From Natrinema amylolyticus_A (lineage in GTDB: Archaea; Halobacteriota; Halobacteria; Halobacteriales; Natrialbaceae), in the NCBI RefSeq assembly GCF_042678045.1, contig NZ_JBHUDI010000004.1, forward strand, positions 310,001 to 374,000: DNA of 64,000 nt, given 5' to 3'. The position numbers and the translations under genes are program-made. A model generated the notes under the pieces. That model did not search any database, was not told the DNA's origin, and saw only the letters and a list, made by a program, of their open reading frames with translations. Below, piece after piece: positions 32,985 through 45,730 of this stretch. Each line of letters starts with the position of its first letter. Position 1 is the first letter of the stretch.

Positions 32985-34223
32985 ATGGACGTCCAGTTGC
33001 TGGGTGGCGCACGCGAGATCGGGCGGAGCGCGATCTGCATCGACGACACGCTCGTGCTCGATTTCGGGATGGATTCGGGAAACCCGCCGGCGTTTCCGAT
33101 CGACGATGTCGAGCCGGAAGCCGTCGTCGTCAGTCATGGTCATCTCGACCACGTCGGTGCCGTCCCGACGCTGCTGTCGGGCGACGCGCGCCCGTCGATC
33201 CACTGGACGCCACCGACGTACGACCTCACGATGGTGCTGGCCCGCGACACGCTGAAGCTTCACGGGGGAAGCTACGACTGCCCGTTTACCGAGGCGGAAC
33301 TCGCACGCGTCGCGGAAGTCTCGGAAACACACGGCTACCGCGACCCCTTCGAAGTCGCGGGCTACGAGATTACCTTCTTCGACGCCGGCCACGTGCCGGG
33401 CAGCGCCCACGTCCTTGTCGACGACGGCGACACCCGCTTGCTCTACACCGGCGACTTTCACACCGACGAACAGCGATTGCTCGCCGGCACCACCGCCCGG
33501 CCCGACGCCGACGCCGTCCTCTGTGAGAGCACTTACTCGGACGTGACGCGCCCGCCACGCGAGGAGATCGAACGCGAGTTCGCCGAGAGTCTGCGGACCA
33601 CGATCTGGGAGGGTGGCACCGTCGTCGTCCCCGCCTTCGGCATCGGCCGAACGCAAGAGGTGCTTTGTCTCTGCGAGGAATACGACCTCGAGTGTTACGT
33701 CGACGGGATGGGGAAACGCGTCACGGAACTCTTTCTTCGAGACGAGAACCGGGGCTTCCTGCGCGATCCCGACCTCCTGCGCCGGGCGAAAGGCAACGCC
33801 CGGTTCGTCGACGGCCGCGACGGGCAACGAAAGCGGATCGCGGAGCAAAACACCGTGATCGTCACCACCAGCGGGATGCTCCACGGCGGGCCCGCGATGA
33901 CCTACGTGCCCGCGATCCGCTCGCACCCGACGAACAAGATCGCCATGACCGGCTATCAGGTCGAGGGAACGCCGGGTCGCGAACTGCTCGAGACCGGCAG
34001 CGCCGAACTCGACGGCCGCGTGATGCGAGTCAGTGCACAGGTCGAGCAGTACGACTTTTCGGCGCACGCGGATCGGGCAGGTCTTCGGTCGTACCTCGAG
34101 TCCTACACCGACACGCCAATCCTGATCAACCACGGCGATCGCTGCGAGGCGTTCGCCGCGGAACTGCGCGCGGACGGCTACGAGGCGACGGCACCCGAAC
34201 TGGGCGAGCGACTCGAGGTCTGA
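32985..34223 (+). CDS. MBL-fold beta-CASP nuclease (CPSF/RNase J-like)
   Basis: About 412 aa from ATG 32985, with VQLLGGAREIGRSAICID as a family-like start; ATG 32949 is also in frame. The catalytic SHGHLDHVGAVP (HxHxDH) is present. Later motifs are FDAGHVPGSAHVL, YTGDFHTDEQ and CESTYSD. The beta-CASP part has VPAFGIGRTQEVL and TTSGMLHGGPA, and the end has FSAHAD and INHGDRCEAFA. It lacks the KH domain of aCPSF1, so it is an aCPSF2- or RNase J-like ribonuclease. Confidence 0.9.
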   Translation: MDVQLLGGAREIGRSAICIDDTLVLDFGMDSGNPPAFPIDDVEPEAVVVSHGHLDHVGAVPTLLSGDARPSIHWTPPTYDLTMVLARDTLKLHGGSYDCPFTEAELARVAEVSETHGYRDPFEVAGYEITFFDAGHVPGSAHVLVDDGDTRLLYTGDFHTDEQRLLAGTTARPDADAVLCESTYSDVTRPPREEIEREFAESLRTTIWEGGTVVVPAFGIGRTQEVLCLCEEYDLECYVDGMGKRVTELFLRDENRGFLRDPDLLRRAKGNARFVDGRDGQRKRIAEQNTVIVTTSGMLHGGPAMTYVPAIRSHPTNKIAMTGYQVEGTPGRELLETGSAELDGRVMRVSAQVEQYDFSAHADRAGLRSYLESYTDTPILINHGDRCEAFAAELRADGYEATAPELGERLEV

Positions 34224-34301
34224 TGGCGGACTCGCAGTTCGGCCATCGATCCAGCACGTTCAACGGTCAGGGTTTTCCGCCGGGTCGTGGTCCTCGTGTG
34301 T

Positions 34302-34739
34302 GTGACTGACTCCGATTCGAACGTCGGCCCCGAGACGGCCGCCGACCTCGACGACCTCGAGTTGACCGAGGCCGAACAGGCGGCGCTTCACGACCTCCAG
34401 TTGAGCATCGAGCACGTCCACCGGGCCTACGGGACGTTGCTCGAGTTCCACCACCAACTCGGCCACGCGATGGATCGGCTGGGCGACACCGAGGACCGCC
34501 TTCGCGATGCCGGTCACGAGGCGTGGGCGAACGACCTCCGCGACGACCATCTCCCGGCGGGCGCGATCAGCGACCAGTGGACGTTCGAACTCGTCGAGGA
34601 GTTCTCCGACGAGTTCCTCGAGGACGTCGACGCCTTCGAACGAGAGGTCAGAGACGAACTGGCCGACGGCATCGATCACGTCACCGAGCGTCGGCAGAAG
34701 CGCCAGTTACGTGAGCGCGCCGAGAACGATCGCGATTAG
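34302..34739 (+). CDS. Conserved haloarchaeal helical protein
   Basis: 145 aa from GTG 34302. It is mostly helical and charged (LHDLQLSIEHVHRAYGTLLE, then WTFELVEEFSDEFLEDVDAF), with heptad-like spacing suggesting coiled coils. No known motif. It lies between the beta-CASP nuclease and proS genes. Function unknown. Confidence 0.68.
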   Translation: MTDSDSNVGPETAADLDDLELTEAEQAALHDLQLSIEHVHRAYGTLLEFHHQLGHAMDRLGDTEDRLRDAGHEAWANDLRDDHLPAGAISDQWTFELVEEFSDEFLEDVDAFEREVRDELADGIDHVTERRQKRQLRERAENDRD

Positions 34740-34821
34740 TTGCCGGCGCGCGATCGCGAGTGTGTGAACCCGCCGGTGGCCTTCGCATGGTTTAAGCCTG
34801 CGCTGCCTGCATGTCGACACA

Positions 34822-36303
34822 ATGAGCGACGAGAGTCAAGAACTCGGGATCACCGAGTCGAAATCGCACAAGCCCGGCGAGTGGTACGCCGAGGTCGTCC
34901 AGAAGGCAGGCCTCGCTGACTACGCGCCGATGGGCGGCTTTATTGTCACGAAGCCCCGCGGCTACGCCCTCTGGGAGGCCATTCAGGACGCACTGGACGG
35001 CTGGTTCAAAGAGACCGGCGTCGACAACGTCTACTTCCCGATGTTCATCCCCGAGAGCTTCTTAGAGCGGGAAAAGGACATCGTCGAAGGGTTCGACCCC
35101 GAGGTCGCGTGGGTGACCCAGGGCGGCCACGACGAACTCGAGGAACGCCTCGCCGTCCGCCCCACCAGTGAGTCGATCATCGCGCCGTTCATGGCCGACT
35201 GGACGCGTAGCCACCGCGATCTGCCGATGCGGCTCAACCAGTGGTGTTCGGTCGTCCGGTGGGAGGCCACCGAGACCAAGCCCTTCTTCCGGACGAAGGA
35301 GTTCATGTGGCAGGAGGGCCACACCGCCCACGCCACCAACGAGAGCGCGTGGGAAGAGGTCTGGACCCGGCTCGGCCAGTACGAGAAGGTCTACGAGGAG
35401 GTGCTCGCGATTCCAGTCCTGCGCGGCAAAAAGCCCGAACACGACAAGTTCCCCGGCGCGGACACCACGACGACCGTCGAGGCGTTGATGCCCGACGGCA
35501 AGTCCGTGCAGGGAGCGACCAGCCACAACCTCGGCCAGAGTTTCGCCGAGGCGTTCGACATCACCTTCGCCGACGAAGACGAAAACGAGAAGACGGCCTA
35601 CACGACCTCGTGGGGGCTCTCCTGGCGTGCGCTGGGCGCACTCATCATGACCCACTCCGACGATCAGGGCCTCGTGCTTCCGCCGACGGTCGCACCAACC
35701 CAGGTCGTCATCGTCCCGATCTGGCAGGAAGACACCAAGGAGGACGTCCTCGAGTACTCCGAGGGAATCGCCGCGGACCTCGAGGACGCCGGCTTCCGCG
35801 TCGAACTCGACGACCGCGACGAGCGCAATCCCGGCTTCAAGTTCAATGAACACGAACTCAATGGCGTCCCGCTCCGACTCGAGATCGGCCCCTACGAGGT
35901 CGACGACGAGGAGGCCACGTTAGTCCACCGCCCGGACAACGAGGAAGCCGTCGAGGACCGCGACGAGATCGTCGACGCCGTCGACGAACATCTGGCGGAG
36001 ATCTACGACAAACTCTACGACGCGGCCGAGGAGAACTTGGAGGAGAACGTCCGCGAGGCCCACAGCCCCGAAGAGATCCTCGGGACGATCGGCAAACACG
36101 GCGGCTACGTGAAGACGCCGTGGTGTGGCGACGAAGCCTGCGAGGAGGCCATCAAGGAGAAGATCGCCGCCGAGATCGTCATGCAACCGCTGACCGACGA
36201 GGGTGGGACGACGGCCGGCGAGGTCCCCGAACCCGACGTCGACGGGTGTGGCGTCTGTGGCGATCCTGCCGACGAGATCGCGTACTTCGCGAAGTCGTAC
36301 TGA
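34822..36303 (+). CDS. proS: Prolyl-tRNA synthetase, archaeal type
   Basis: 493 aa class II synthetase. Motif 2 is in SVVRWEATETKPFFRTKEFM and motif 3 in TTSWGLSWRALGALIMTHSD. The anticodon domain follows. The C-terminal zinc-type domain has CGDEAC and CGVCGDPA and ends in Tyr, as in archaeal/eukaryotic ProS. A TTTAAG box about 30 bases before the ATG supports the start. Confidence 0.97.
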   Translation: MSDESQELGITESKSHKPGEWYAEVVQKAGLADYAPMGGFIVTKPRGYALWEAIQDALDGWFKETGVDNVYFPMFIPESFLEREKDIVEGFDPEVAWVTQGGHDELEERLAVRPTSESIIAPFMADWTRSHRDLPMRLNQWCSVVRWEATETKPFFRTKEFMWQEGHTAHATNESAWEEVWTRLGQYEKVYEEVLAIPVLRGKKPEHDKFPGADTTTTVEALMPDGKSVQGATSHNLGQSFAEAFDITFADEDENEKTAYTTSWGLSWRALGALIMTHSDDQGLVLPPTVAPTQVVIVPIWQEDTKEDVLEYSEGIAADLEDAGFRVELDDRDERNPGFKFNEHELNGVPLRLEIGPYEVDDEEATLVHRPDNEEAVEDRDEIVDAVDEHLAEIYDKLYDAAEENLEENVREAHSPEEILGTIGKHGGYVKTPWCGDEACEEAIKEKIAAEIVMQPLTDEGGTTAGEVPEPDVDGCGVCGDPADEIAYFAKSY

Positions 36304-36561
36304 CCGTCCACTGCTTCAGGTGTCCCGACTGTGGAGTTTTGATTGGCTGCGCGCCGTTCTCCGAGAGCGAACTCCCGGAACGACGTAGTATCGGTGTCCG
36401 CCGCCGATACTCGAGTCGGCATCGGTCAAATGTATCTGACAGTGATAACTCCGGTTGAATCACTGAGTGGCAACCCCGATAGTTCGTGTGTTCTATTCTC
36501 ATTCGAACCTAAGTCTTTAGCCCCATATTGCTTACCGGGGGCGCATGACTAGATTTGTGTG

Positions 36562-36585
36562 GTGTTCACTCTGGTGGGTGAACAC
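36562..36585. repeat. 8-bp inverted repeat, possible operator or hairpin
   Basis: Arms GTGTTCAC (36562-36569) and GTGAACAC (36578-36585) are separated by eight bases. The spacing is near two helical-turn half-sites, so a dimeric regulator could bind; a hairpin in RNA is equally possible. Confidence 0.5.
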
Positions 36586-36928
36586 TACGTGCCTCTGACA
36601 CAGTGACCCCGCTGCCGGAAACATCACTTTCCGCAGGGGGTTCGAACGCACGCAATTCTCGAGAACGGTTTCAGGCGGTGAGATAGCTATAACAACAACT
36701 GAACCGATTGACACACCGATCGGATCGTCCACGGTTCTCGCTCCGACCCGCGCTCCTGTCGGGCGGCCGGGCGTACAATGACGGTCGGTGCCGACTGTAT
36801 CCGACAGTCGTCGCTCTGTTACTTCGAACGTGTCTTCTACACATACGTCACATATACAAGGCCACTACAAACACCTTATATTAGTTTATATGTGTTTATA
36901 ATACACTTAGCCATAATGGATTAGCCTC

Positions 36929-36935
36929 TTATATT
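36929..36935 (+). promoter_or_regulatory. TATA box of gltB
   Basis: TTATATT, centred 24 bases before ATG 36956, inside CTTATATTAG. A second identical decamer sits 54 bases upstream, which may provide an alternative promoter. Confidence 0.65.
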
Positions 36936-36955
36936 AGATCCCGCTACGGGAGTGT

Positions 36956-41509
<4,554 letters not shown>

Positions 41510-41554
41510 CGTCGCTCGCGACGCCACCGCTGGCCGCCAGTGAACAGGGGACGT

Positions 41555-42163
41555 TTACTGACGACCGAGCGTGTGGAACTCGTCGTTCGGTTGCATCTCC
41601 GCGAACATCGCCATCCGGTTGCTCAGGTTGAAGAAGGCCGTCACCGCGGCGATGTCCCAGATCGCTTCCTCGCTGAAGCCGGCCTCGCGCAGCGCCTCGA
41701 GATCCGCAGGTTCGACTTCTGTCGGTCGCTCGGTGAGTGTGACCGCGACGTCGAGCATCGTCCGGTGGGCCTCGCTAATGTCCGCGGTTCGGTAGTTCGC
41801 GATCAACTGGTCCGCGAGCGTCGGATCTTCGGCGTAGATCCGGACGAGTGCGCCGTGGGCGACGTTACAGTAGTAACAGTGATTGACGCCGGAAACGGCG
41901 ACGACGATCATCTCGACCTCTTCGCGCGCTAAGGCGGTGTCCTCGACGAGCGCGTCGTGATACTCGAAGAAGGCCCGGAAGTGGGATGGTTTGTACGCGA
42001 ACGCCGAGAACACGTTCGGGGTGAAGCCGGCGCGGTCGGTTTCCTCGGCGATCCGCTCCTGAAGGTCTTCAGGGAGGTCTTCGAACGCCGGGACGGGGAA
42101 CCGTTCCATCGCATCGTCGTTGAGGGTCGGGTCGGTACTGCTCTCGGAATCCGTGTCGGTCAT
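41555..42163 (-). CDS. Peroxidase-related / AhpD-like carboxymuconolactone decarboxylase family enzyme
   Basis: 202 aa. The redox motif CYYCNVAHG (CxxC plus His) matches AhpD-like alkylhydroperoxidases. DIAAVTAFFNLSNRMAMFAE is the usual C-terminal block of the peroxidase-related group. The N-terminal 20 residues are acidic and disordered. A role in peroxide or thiol redox is likely from the family. Convergent with gltB. Confidence 0.9.
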   Translation of the reverse strand: MTDTDSESSTDPTLNDDAMERFPVPAFEDLPEDLQERIAEETDRAGFTPNVFSAFAYKPSHFRAFFEYHDALVEDTALAREEVEMIVVAVSGVNHCYYCNVAHGALVRIYAEDPTLADQLIANYRTADISEAHRTMLDVAVTLTERPTEVEPADLEALREAGFSEEAIWDIAAVTAFFNLSNRMAMFAEMQPNDEFHTLGRQ

Positions 42164-42208
42164 AGGGGCCGATTCACACGCATCGGTAATAACTCGCGGG
42201 TCCGATTC

Positions 42209-42625
42209 TCACCGCTTCCCGTCGACGACGCCGCCAGCCTCGAGCGCCGCCTCGCGGACGGTGTCGGCGTCCGACGTGGCGAGCAAATGTCCCGCGCAGT
42301 TACAGTCCGAGGCCCCAAAGTCGTCGACCGGCGTGCCCGGTAACTGCGCGGCCAGTTCACACTCCCGGTCGGCATCCGGGAAGGTGATCGCAGTCTCGAG
42401 GGTCGTCGACGACTGGCCGAGCAGGTAGTCGATGTGCCAATGGCGGGTCTCGCGCTCGCCGGCGGCGAGCTCGCGGTGACGATCGACGCGACTGAAGCCG
42501 CCAGGACCGAACGCGCTGCCGACGTAAGCGTACGTACCGGCGTCGAACGTGCGCTCGCCGAGCGCGCCGACGTCGATACTCGTCGTTCGGGGGACGTCGA
42601 TCACGAGAACGTACGTACCGCTCAT
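42209..42625 (-). CDS. GIY-YIG-like DUF123 protein
   Basis: 138 aa. GTYAYVGSAFGPGG is the DUF123 form of the GIY-YIG nuclease core. RHWHIDYLL and DCNCAGHLL (the usual CGCGSHL site) follow. In other archaea this domain is often fused to endonuclease III; here it is alone. The start is ATG 42625. Nuclease activity is family inference. Confidence 0.88.
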   Translation of the reverse strand: MSGTYVLVIDVPRTTSIDVGALGERTFDAGTYAYVGSAFGPGGFSRVDRHRELAAGERETRHWHIDYLLGQSSTTLETAITFPDADRECELAAQLPGTPVDDFGASDCNCAGHLLATSDADTVREAALEAGGVVDGKR

Positions 42626-42709
42626 ACGAACCGGTCGAGTGAGCGACGGCAAAAACGGGGTGATTTCGGCTCGGCGTACAGCGGTGGGGACGACCCGACG
42701 ACGAGGTCG

Positions 42710-44005
42710 CTATCGGGGCCGATACTCCTCGTCGCGGTCCCGTTCGTTATCGGGTGTTGGATCGCCCTCGTGGACGTGACGACGGGTGGTCATGTCCTCG
42801 TCGCGGCGCTGCGGGGGACGGTCGCGACGTGAGTCCTGCTCCGTCCTCGAACGGCCGGTCCAGTCGCCCCGTTCGGATCGCTGTCCCTGCTGGCGGTGCT
42901 CGAGGCCGCCGCCCGATTGCTCTTGGTTCATGTGATCGCCCGACTGCTCTCGATTCATGCGGCCGCCGGAGGGACGGTCGGTGGTTCCTCGCTCGTGTCG
43001 CCCCTCGAACTGCTGGCTGTCCTGATAGTCCCGCTCCGTTTGGCGGCCCCGCTCGTCGCTGCCGCGGGATCGCTGTATTCCCGTCTGATGGCCTTCGCTC
43101 CGCTGGTGGCGGCCGTACCCCGGTTGGCCCTGCCGGGGCCTGCCCTGTTCCTCACTGCCCTGCTGGGACTGCCGCCTGTTCTGTCGCTGCTGGCCGCGAC
43201 GGTGGCGGCTCTGTCCCTGCTCGACGTCGTCTGATTCGGGCCGGCCGCGCTGCCCTCCCAGCTCGTTACCCTGGCGACGTGTTCCTCGCATGCCGCGATC
43301 GGACGGTTGCTGTCTTTGCATGTCGCGGTCGGGCTGCCGTTGCTGACCGCCCTGTCGCTGCAGCTCGGGCTGTTGACCGCGCTCGTCTTGCCGCCGGGCT
43401 TCGCCGCCGTACTCGAGCTCAGCCTCGTCGATCGCGTCGGTTTCGAACCCGCTGTGCTGTTGGCGACCGCCCTGTCGCTGCTGGTGTCGGCTTCGTCGCT
43501 GGGACTCCTGTTGCCGATAATCCCGTGTGCCCTGTTCGCTGAACCGCTGTCCCGGTTCGATCGGTTGGCTGGACTGATCCCGCTGGGGCTGTCGCTCGCC
43601 CTGCCGACTGTGGGGCTGCCGTCTACCCTGCTGGCCTCGTTCCTGTTGCTGTCGGCCTTCGGAACGGTGGTTAGGTTGCCGTTCGCGCTGGTGGCCCTGG
43701 TCGTCTCGCCTGACGGAACCGCGTCCCCGCCCGGTATTGGCGGCCGTCTCACGGTGGTCTTTCGTCCGTTCGTGCTCACGGCTGCGATGTTCTGGCTCGG
43801 GACCTCGAGCGCCGGGTTCGCTGCTCTCGCCGCGGCTGAACGTGCCGTGGAGCCTGCCCCGATCGTCGCCGTACTGCCGCCGGTCGGTACCGCGACCCTG
43901 CTCGCCGCCGCGGCGCTGCTCGCGGGGTTCGATATCACTCGCGCTCGAGCGTTCGGTTCGCCGCTCGCCTCGCCGTCGTCGATCGCTGTCGTAGCTGTCG
44001 GTCAT
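42710..44005 (-). CDS. Arg/Gln/Gly-rich intrinsically disordered protein
   Basis: About 431 aa of low complexity, dominated by Arg, Gln, Gly, Ser, Glu and Asp, with no hydrophobic core. It starts MTDSYDSDRRRRGERRTE. It has many RG, RQ and QQ runs, one short acidic island (FETDAIDEAELEYGGEAR) and a repeat-like MNREQSGDHMNQEQSG. It has roughly twice as many Arg as either acid, so it is basic, which is odd in a salt-in haloarchaeon. The opposite strand has open hydrophobic frames, but this strand gives one uninterrupted frame with plausible ends. The start is ATG 44005; a GTG at 44014 is possible. It may bind nucleic acid or form condensates. Confidence 0.62.
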   Translation of the reverse strand: MTDSYDSDRRRRGERRTERSSASDIEPREQRRGGEQGRGTDRRQYGDDRGRLHGTFSRGESSEPGARGPEPEHRSREHERTKDHRETAANTGRGRGSVRRDDQGHQRERQPNHRSEGRQQQERGQQGRRQPHSRQGERQPQRDQSSQPIEPGQRFSEQGTRDYRQQESQRRSRHQQRQGGRQQHSGFETDAIDEAELEYGGEARRQDERGQQPELQRQGGQQRQPDRDMQRQQPSDRGMRGTRRQGNELGGQRGRPESDDVEQGQSRHRRGQQRQNRRQSQQGSEEQGRPRQGQPGYGRHQRSEGHQTGIQRSRGSDERGRQTERDYQDSQQFEGRHERGTTDRPSGGRMNREQSGDHMNQEQSGGGLEHRQQGQRSERGDWTGRSRTEQDSRRDRPPQRRDEDMTTRRHVHEGDPTPDNERDRDEEYRPR

Positions 44006-44201
44006 GGGTATCACTGTGTACTCGTCGGGTGTGTGCCGATCGAAGACTCGCCCCGACCGCTGTGCGAGTCGCTGGTGGTCGTGACGCTGCGGTGGATGCT
44101 AGCCCGAACGGCCCGATAAATCCTGAGCGCGCGCTCGCGTGTTCGCTCGTCCAGCGCGCTGTGTCACAGCCATGTTATCGTCCACCTTGCCCGCTCGGCT
44201 G

Positions 44202-45197
44202 TCAGGGCCGGTCCGGCTGTGGCGGCTCGGTTCCGAAATCGTACCCCTGTGGGCCTGTATCCGGACTGGACGCGACCAGCCCGCGAGCCGGTTCGTAATC
44301 GTACTGAATCCACTGGGGGAGAAACTGAGCGCCGATCAGCTTCCGGATAGCGAGCTGTTTAAGTCGCGTGTTGGGCGCATGCTGCTCCGTCAATCGAAGG
44401 TCGACGATGCCGTCGAATACGTACTCGGACTCGGGACTGTCGTCCGCGTCAGCCGTCGACGCGGCGGCGACGATCGGGACGAACCGCGCTTTACAGACCG
44501 TCGCCCGGATCTCTTCGACGAAGTCGTGGACCTGTCGGTCCTGAAAGACCCGCTCGAGTTCGTCCAGCGAGTCGATCGTGACCAGCCCGGTCTCGCTCAT
44601 CTCGAGGTCGTCGAGTGCGCCGGCGAGGCTGTGGGTCACCTCGCGGCGGTCGCTCGGATCACGCACCTCGACGATCGCGTCGGCGACTGCCTCGCCGAGG
44701 AACGTCGGCCACTCGGTGCGTTGTGCGCTGAATTCATCTCGGTCGTCGAGTCGGTGCGTATAGCAGTCGATGAGTCGCAGCCGGTCGTTCTCGAGGGCTG
44801 GCAGGACGTTCCAGCCGTTCTGATAGAAACGCTCGAGCGTCGCCGTCGGCGGATTGGCAAGCGAGACGACGACCGCGGGTTCCCCGCGCTCTAGGGCGCG
44901 CCAGACGAGTTCGATCCCGAGTTCGGCCCGTCGGGTTCCCTCGTCGCCCGAGAGCAGGACAAACGAGTCAGCAGGGATGCCGTTGGGAACGAGTGAATCG
45001 ATCGGTTCGACCCCCGTCACGACCCGTTTGTAGGCCTGTGGGTCGGGCAACGTCGCGTTGTCGTCGGCCTCGCGGCAGGCGACCGAACAGTACCGCCCGT
45101 CGTCGCTCGCAACGGGCTCGCTTGGAATCGGATAGTGACAGTGATCGCACTCGAGTGGATACTCGGCTGTGTGCTCCGGCCAGCGCTGGTTAGACAT
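44202..45197 (-). CDS. KaiC/RadA-like protein with zinc finger and degenerate P-loop
   Basis: 331 aa. The N-terminal zinc finger uses C17, C20, C37 and C41 (ECDHC, then YCSVACRE). The RecA-like domain starts at YKRVVTGVEPIDSLVPNGIP. The Walker A position reads SGDEGTRR instead of GxxGxGK(S/T), so the Lys is missing. Walker-B-like ETGLVTIDSLDEL is present. ATP hydrolysis is unlikely. Such proteins are common haloarchaeal regulators of unknown output. The start is ATG 45197. Confidence 0.82.
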   Translation of the reverse strand: MSNQRWPEHTAEYPLECDHCHYPIPSEPVASDDGRYCSVACREADDNATLPDPQAYKRVVTGVEPIDSLVPNGIPADSFVLLSGDEGTRRAELGIELVWRALERGEPAVVVSLANPPTATLERFYQNGWNVLPALENDRLRLIDCYTHRLDDRDEFSAQRTEWPTFLGEAVADAIVEVRDPSDRREVTHSLAGALDDLEMSETGLVTIDSLDELERVFQDRQVHDFVEEIRATVCKARFVPIVAAASTADADDSPESEYVFDGIVDLRLTEQHAPNTRLKQLAIRKLIGAQFLPQWIQYDYEPARGLVASSPDTGPQGYDFGTEPPQPDRP

Positions 45198-45284
45198 ATC
45201 GACGCGCCCTACCACGGACGGGTCAAAAGAACCCCACCCTGTAGGTCACTGGACTGAACGATCGACGGCCATCTGCGCGTCAAT

Positions 45285-45368
45285 TATAGTAGCCACTGAC
45301 AGTCAATGCACACCTGATCGCACGGCTGCGTTGCAATCTGTGTGTAAATCGTTTCAGTGGCTACTATA
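45285..45368. mobile_element. 84-bp MITE-like palindromic element
   Basis: Perfect 15-bp terminal inverted repeats TATAGTAGCCACTGA (45285-45299) and its reverse complement (45354-45368). The inner sequences still pair imperfectly around shared CACAC. There is no coding capacity. This fits a miniature inverted-repeat element mobilised by a transposase elsewhere; a TA-type target duplication is possible but not clear. Confidence 0.7.
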
Positions 45369-45392
45369 GAAGGCTCGGTTGTGCGCTCCACA

Positions 45393-45530
45393 TCAGCGAC
45401 GCAGCATGTCGACGGCCCGCTCGAGAAATCGCAGGAACGAGCCGGTTGGTGTCCCGGGCATGTAGACGGGGACATCGGGATCGTCGATCGAAACGCCGGT
45501 GATCGGATCTCTGCGTTCGGAGTCGCTCAT
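45393..45530 (-). CDS. 45-aa small protein
   Basis: Starts MSDSERRDPITGVSIDDPD, then VPVYMPGTPTGSFLRFLERA and a short basic end. Haloarchaeal codon choice, an acidic N-terminus and an amphipathic C-terminal helix (FLRFLERAVDMLRR) support a real gene. A TATA box (TTATACG at 45558-45564, minus strand) is centred about 31 bases before the ATG. It sits between the MITE and the IS605-type remnant. Function unknown. Confidence 0.62.
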   Translation of the reverse strand: MSDSERRDPITGVSIDDPDVPVYMPGTPTGSFLRFLERAVDMLRR

Positions 45531-45557
45531 ACGACCGTTTCGAACCGAGGCTATTTA

Positions 45558-45564
45558 CGTATAA
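45558..45564 (-). promoter_or_regulatory. TATA box of the 45-aa gene
   Basis: TTATACG on the minus strand, about 31 bases before ATG 45530; predicts a leader of a few bases. Confidence 0.5.
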
Positions 45565-45681
45565 CCAAATTCAACTCGGAGATAACAAACAAATAATCGT
45601 CATTGATAAACTCGCACATGGCATCGAACGTCAGAGGCTACTGGTGGCCGTCGCCCGAGATGCCTCGATACCGATCCTCCA

Positions 45682-45711
45682 TGCGAGGAATCCCACGGCT
45701 TTAGCCGTGTG
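45682..45711 (+). mobile_element. IS605/IS1341-type right-end remnant
   Basis: GCGAGGAATCCCACGG followed by a hairpin with loop CTTTAG and arms CACGG/CCGTG. This resembles, from memory, the sequence just downstream of tnpB in haloarchaeal IS200/IS605 elements, where it forms the right end and the 3' part of the guide RNA. No tnpB remains. It lies 19 bases before the epimerase ATG. Confidence 0.55.
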
Positions 45712-45730
45712 GCGAACATCACAGCAATCT

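Larger units (their letters stand above)
36304..36955. other. Long structured regulatory region upstream of gltB
   Basis: 652 bases with no convincing gene. It contains an 8-bp perfect inverted repeat GTGTTCAC...GTGAACAC (36562-36585, 8-base spacer) and a long imperfect stem around 36607-36641 (CCCC...CTGC...GGAAA pairing with TTTCC..GCAGGGG). An A/T-rich block with two CTTATATTAG copies lies before gltB (36874 and 36928). It may hold operators, a leader or a small RNA. Confidence 0.55.

Noticed and set aside
36300..36458. Frame with CFRCPDCGVLIGC, resembling a zinc ribbon, after proS
   Set aside because: No start codon before the Cys motif, and the remainder is Arg/Ser-rich; probably chance.
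36636..36650. GGTTCGAAC, as in a tRNA T-loop
   Set aside because: The flanking bases do not form a T stem or acceptor stem, and no D or anticodon arm is found.
36532..36732. 66-codon minus-strand frame in the gltB upstream region
   Set aside because: Covers the hairpins and has no haloarchaeal codon or protein character.
43307..44119. Hydrophobic 270-aa frame on the plus strand opposite the Arg/Gln-rich gene
   Set aside because: Leu/Ala/Val are simply the antisense of Gln/Arg/Ser/Asp codons; it covers only part of the minus-strand frame and has no family features. Not fully excluded.
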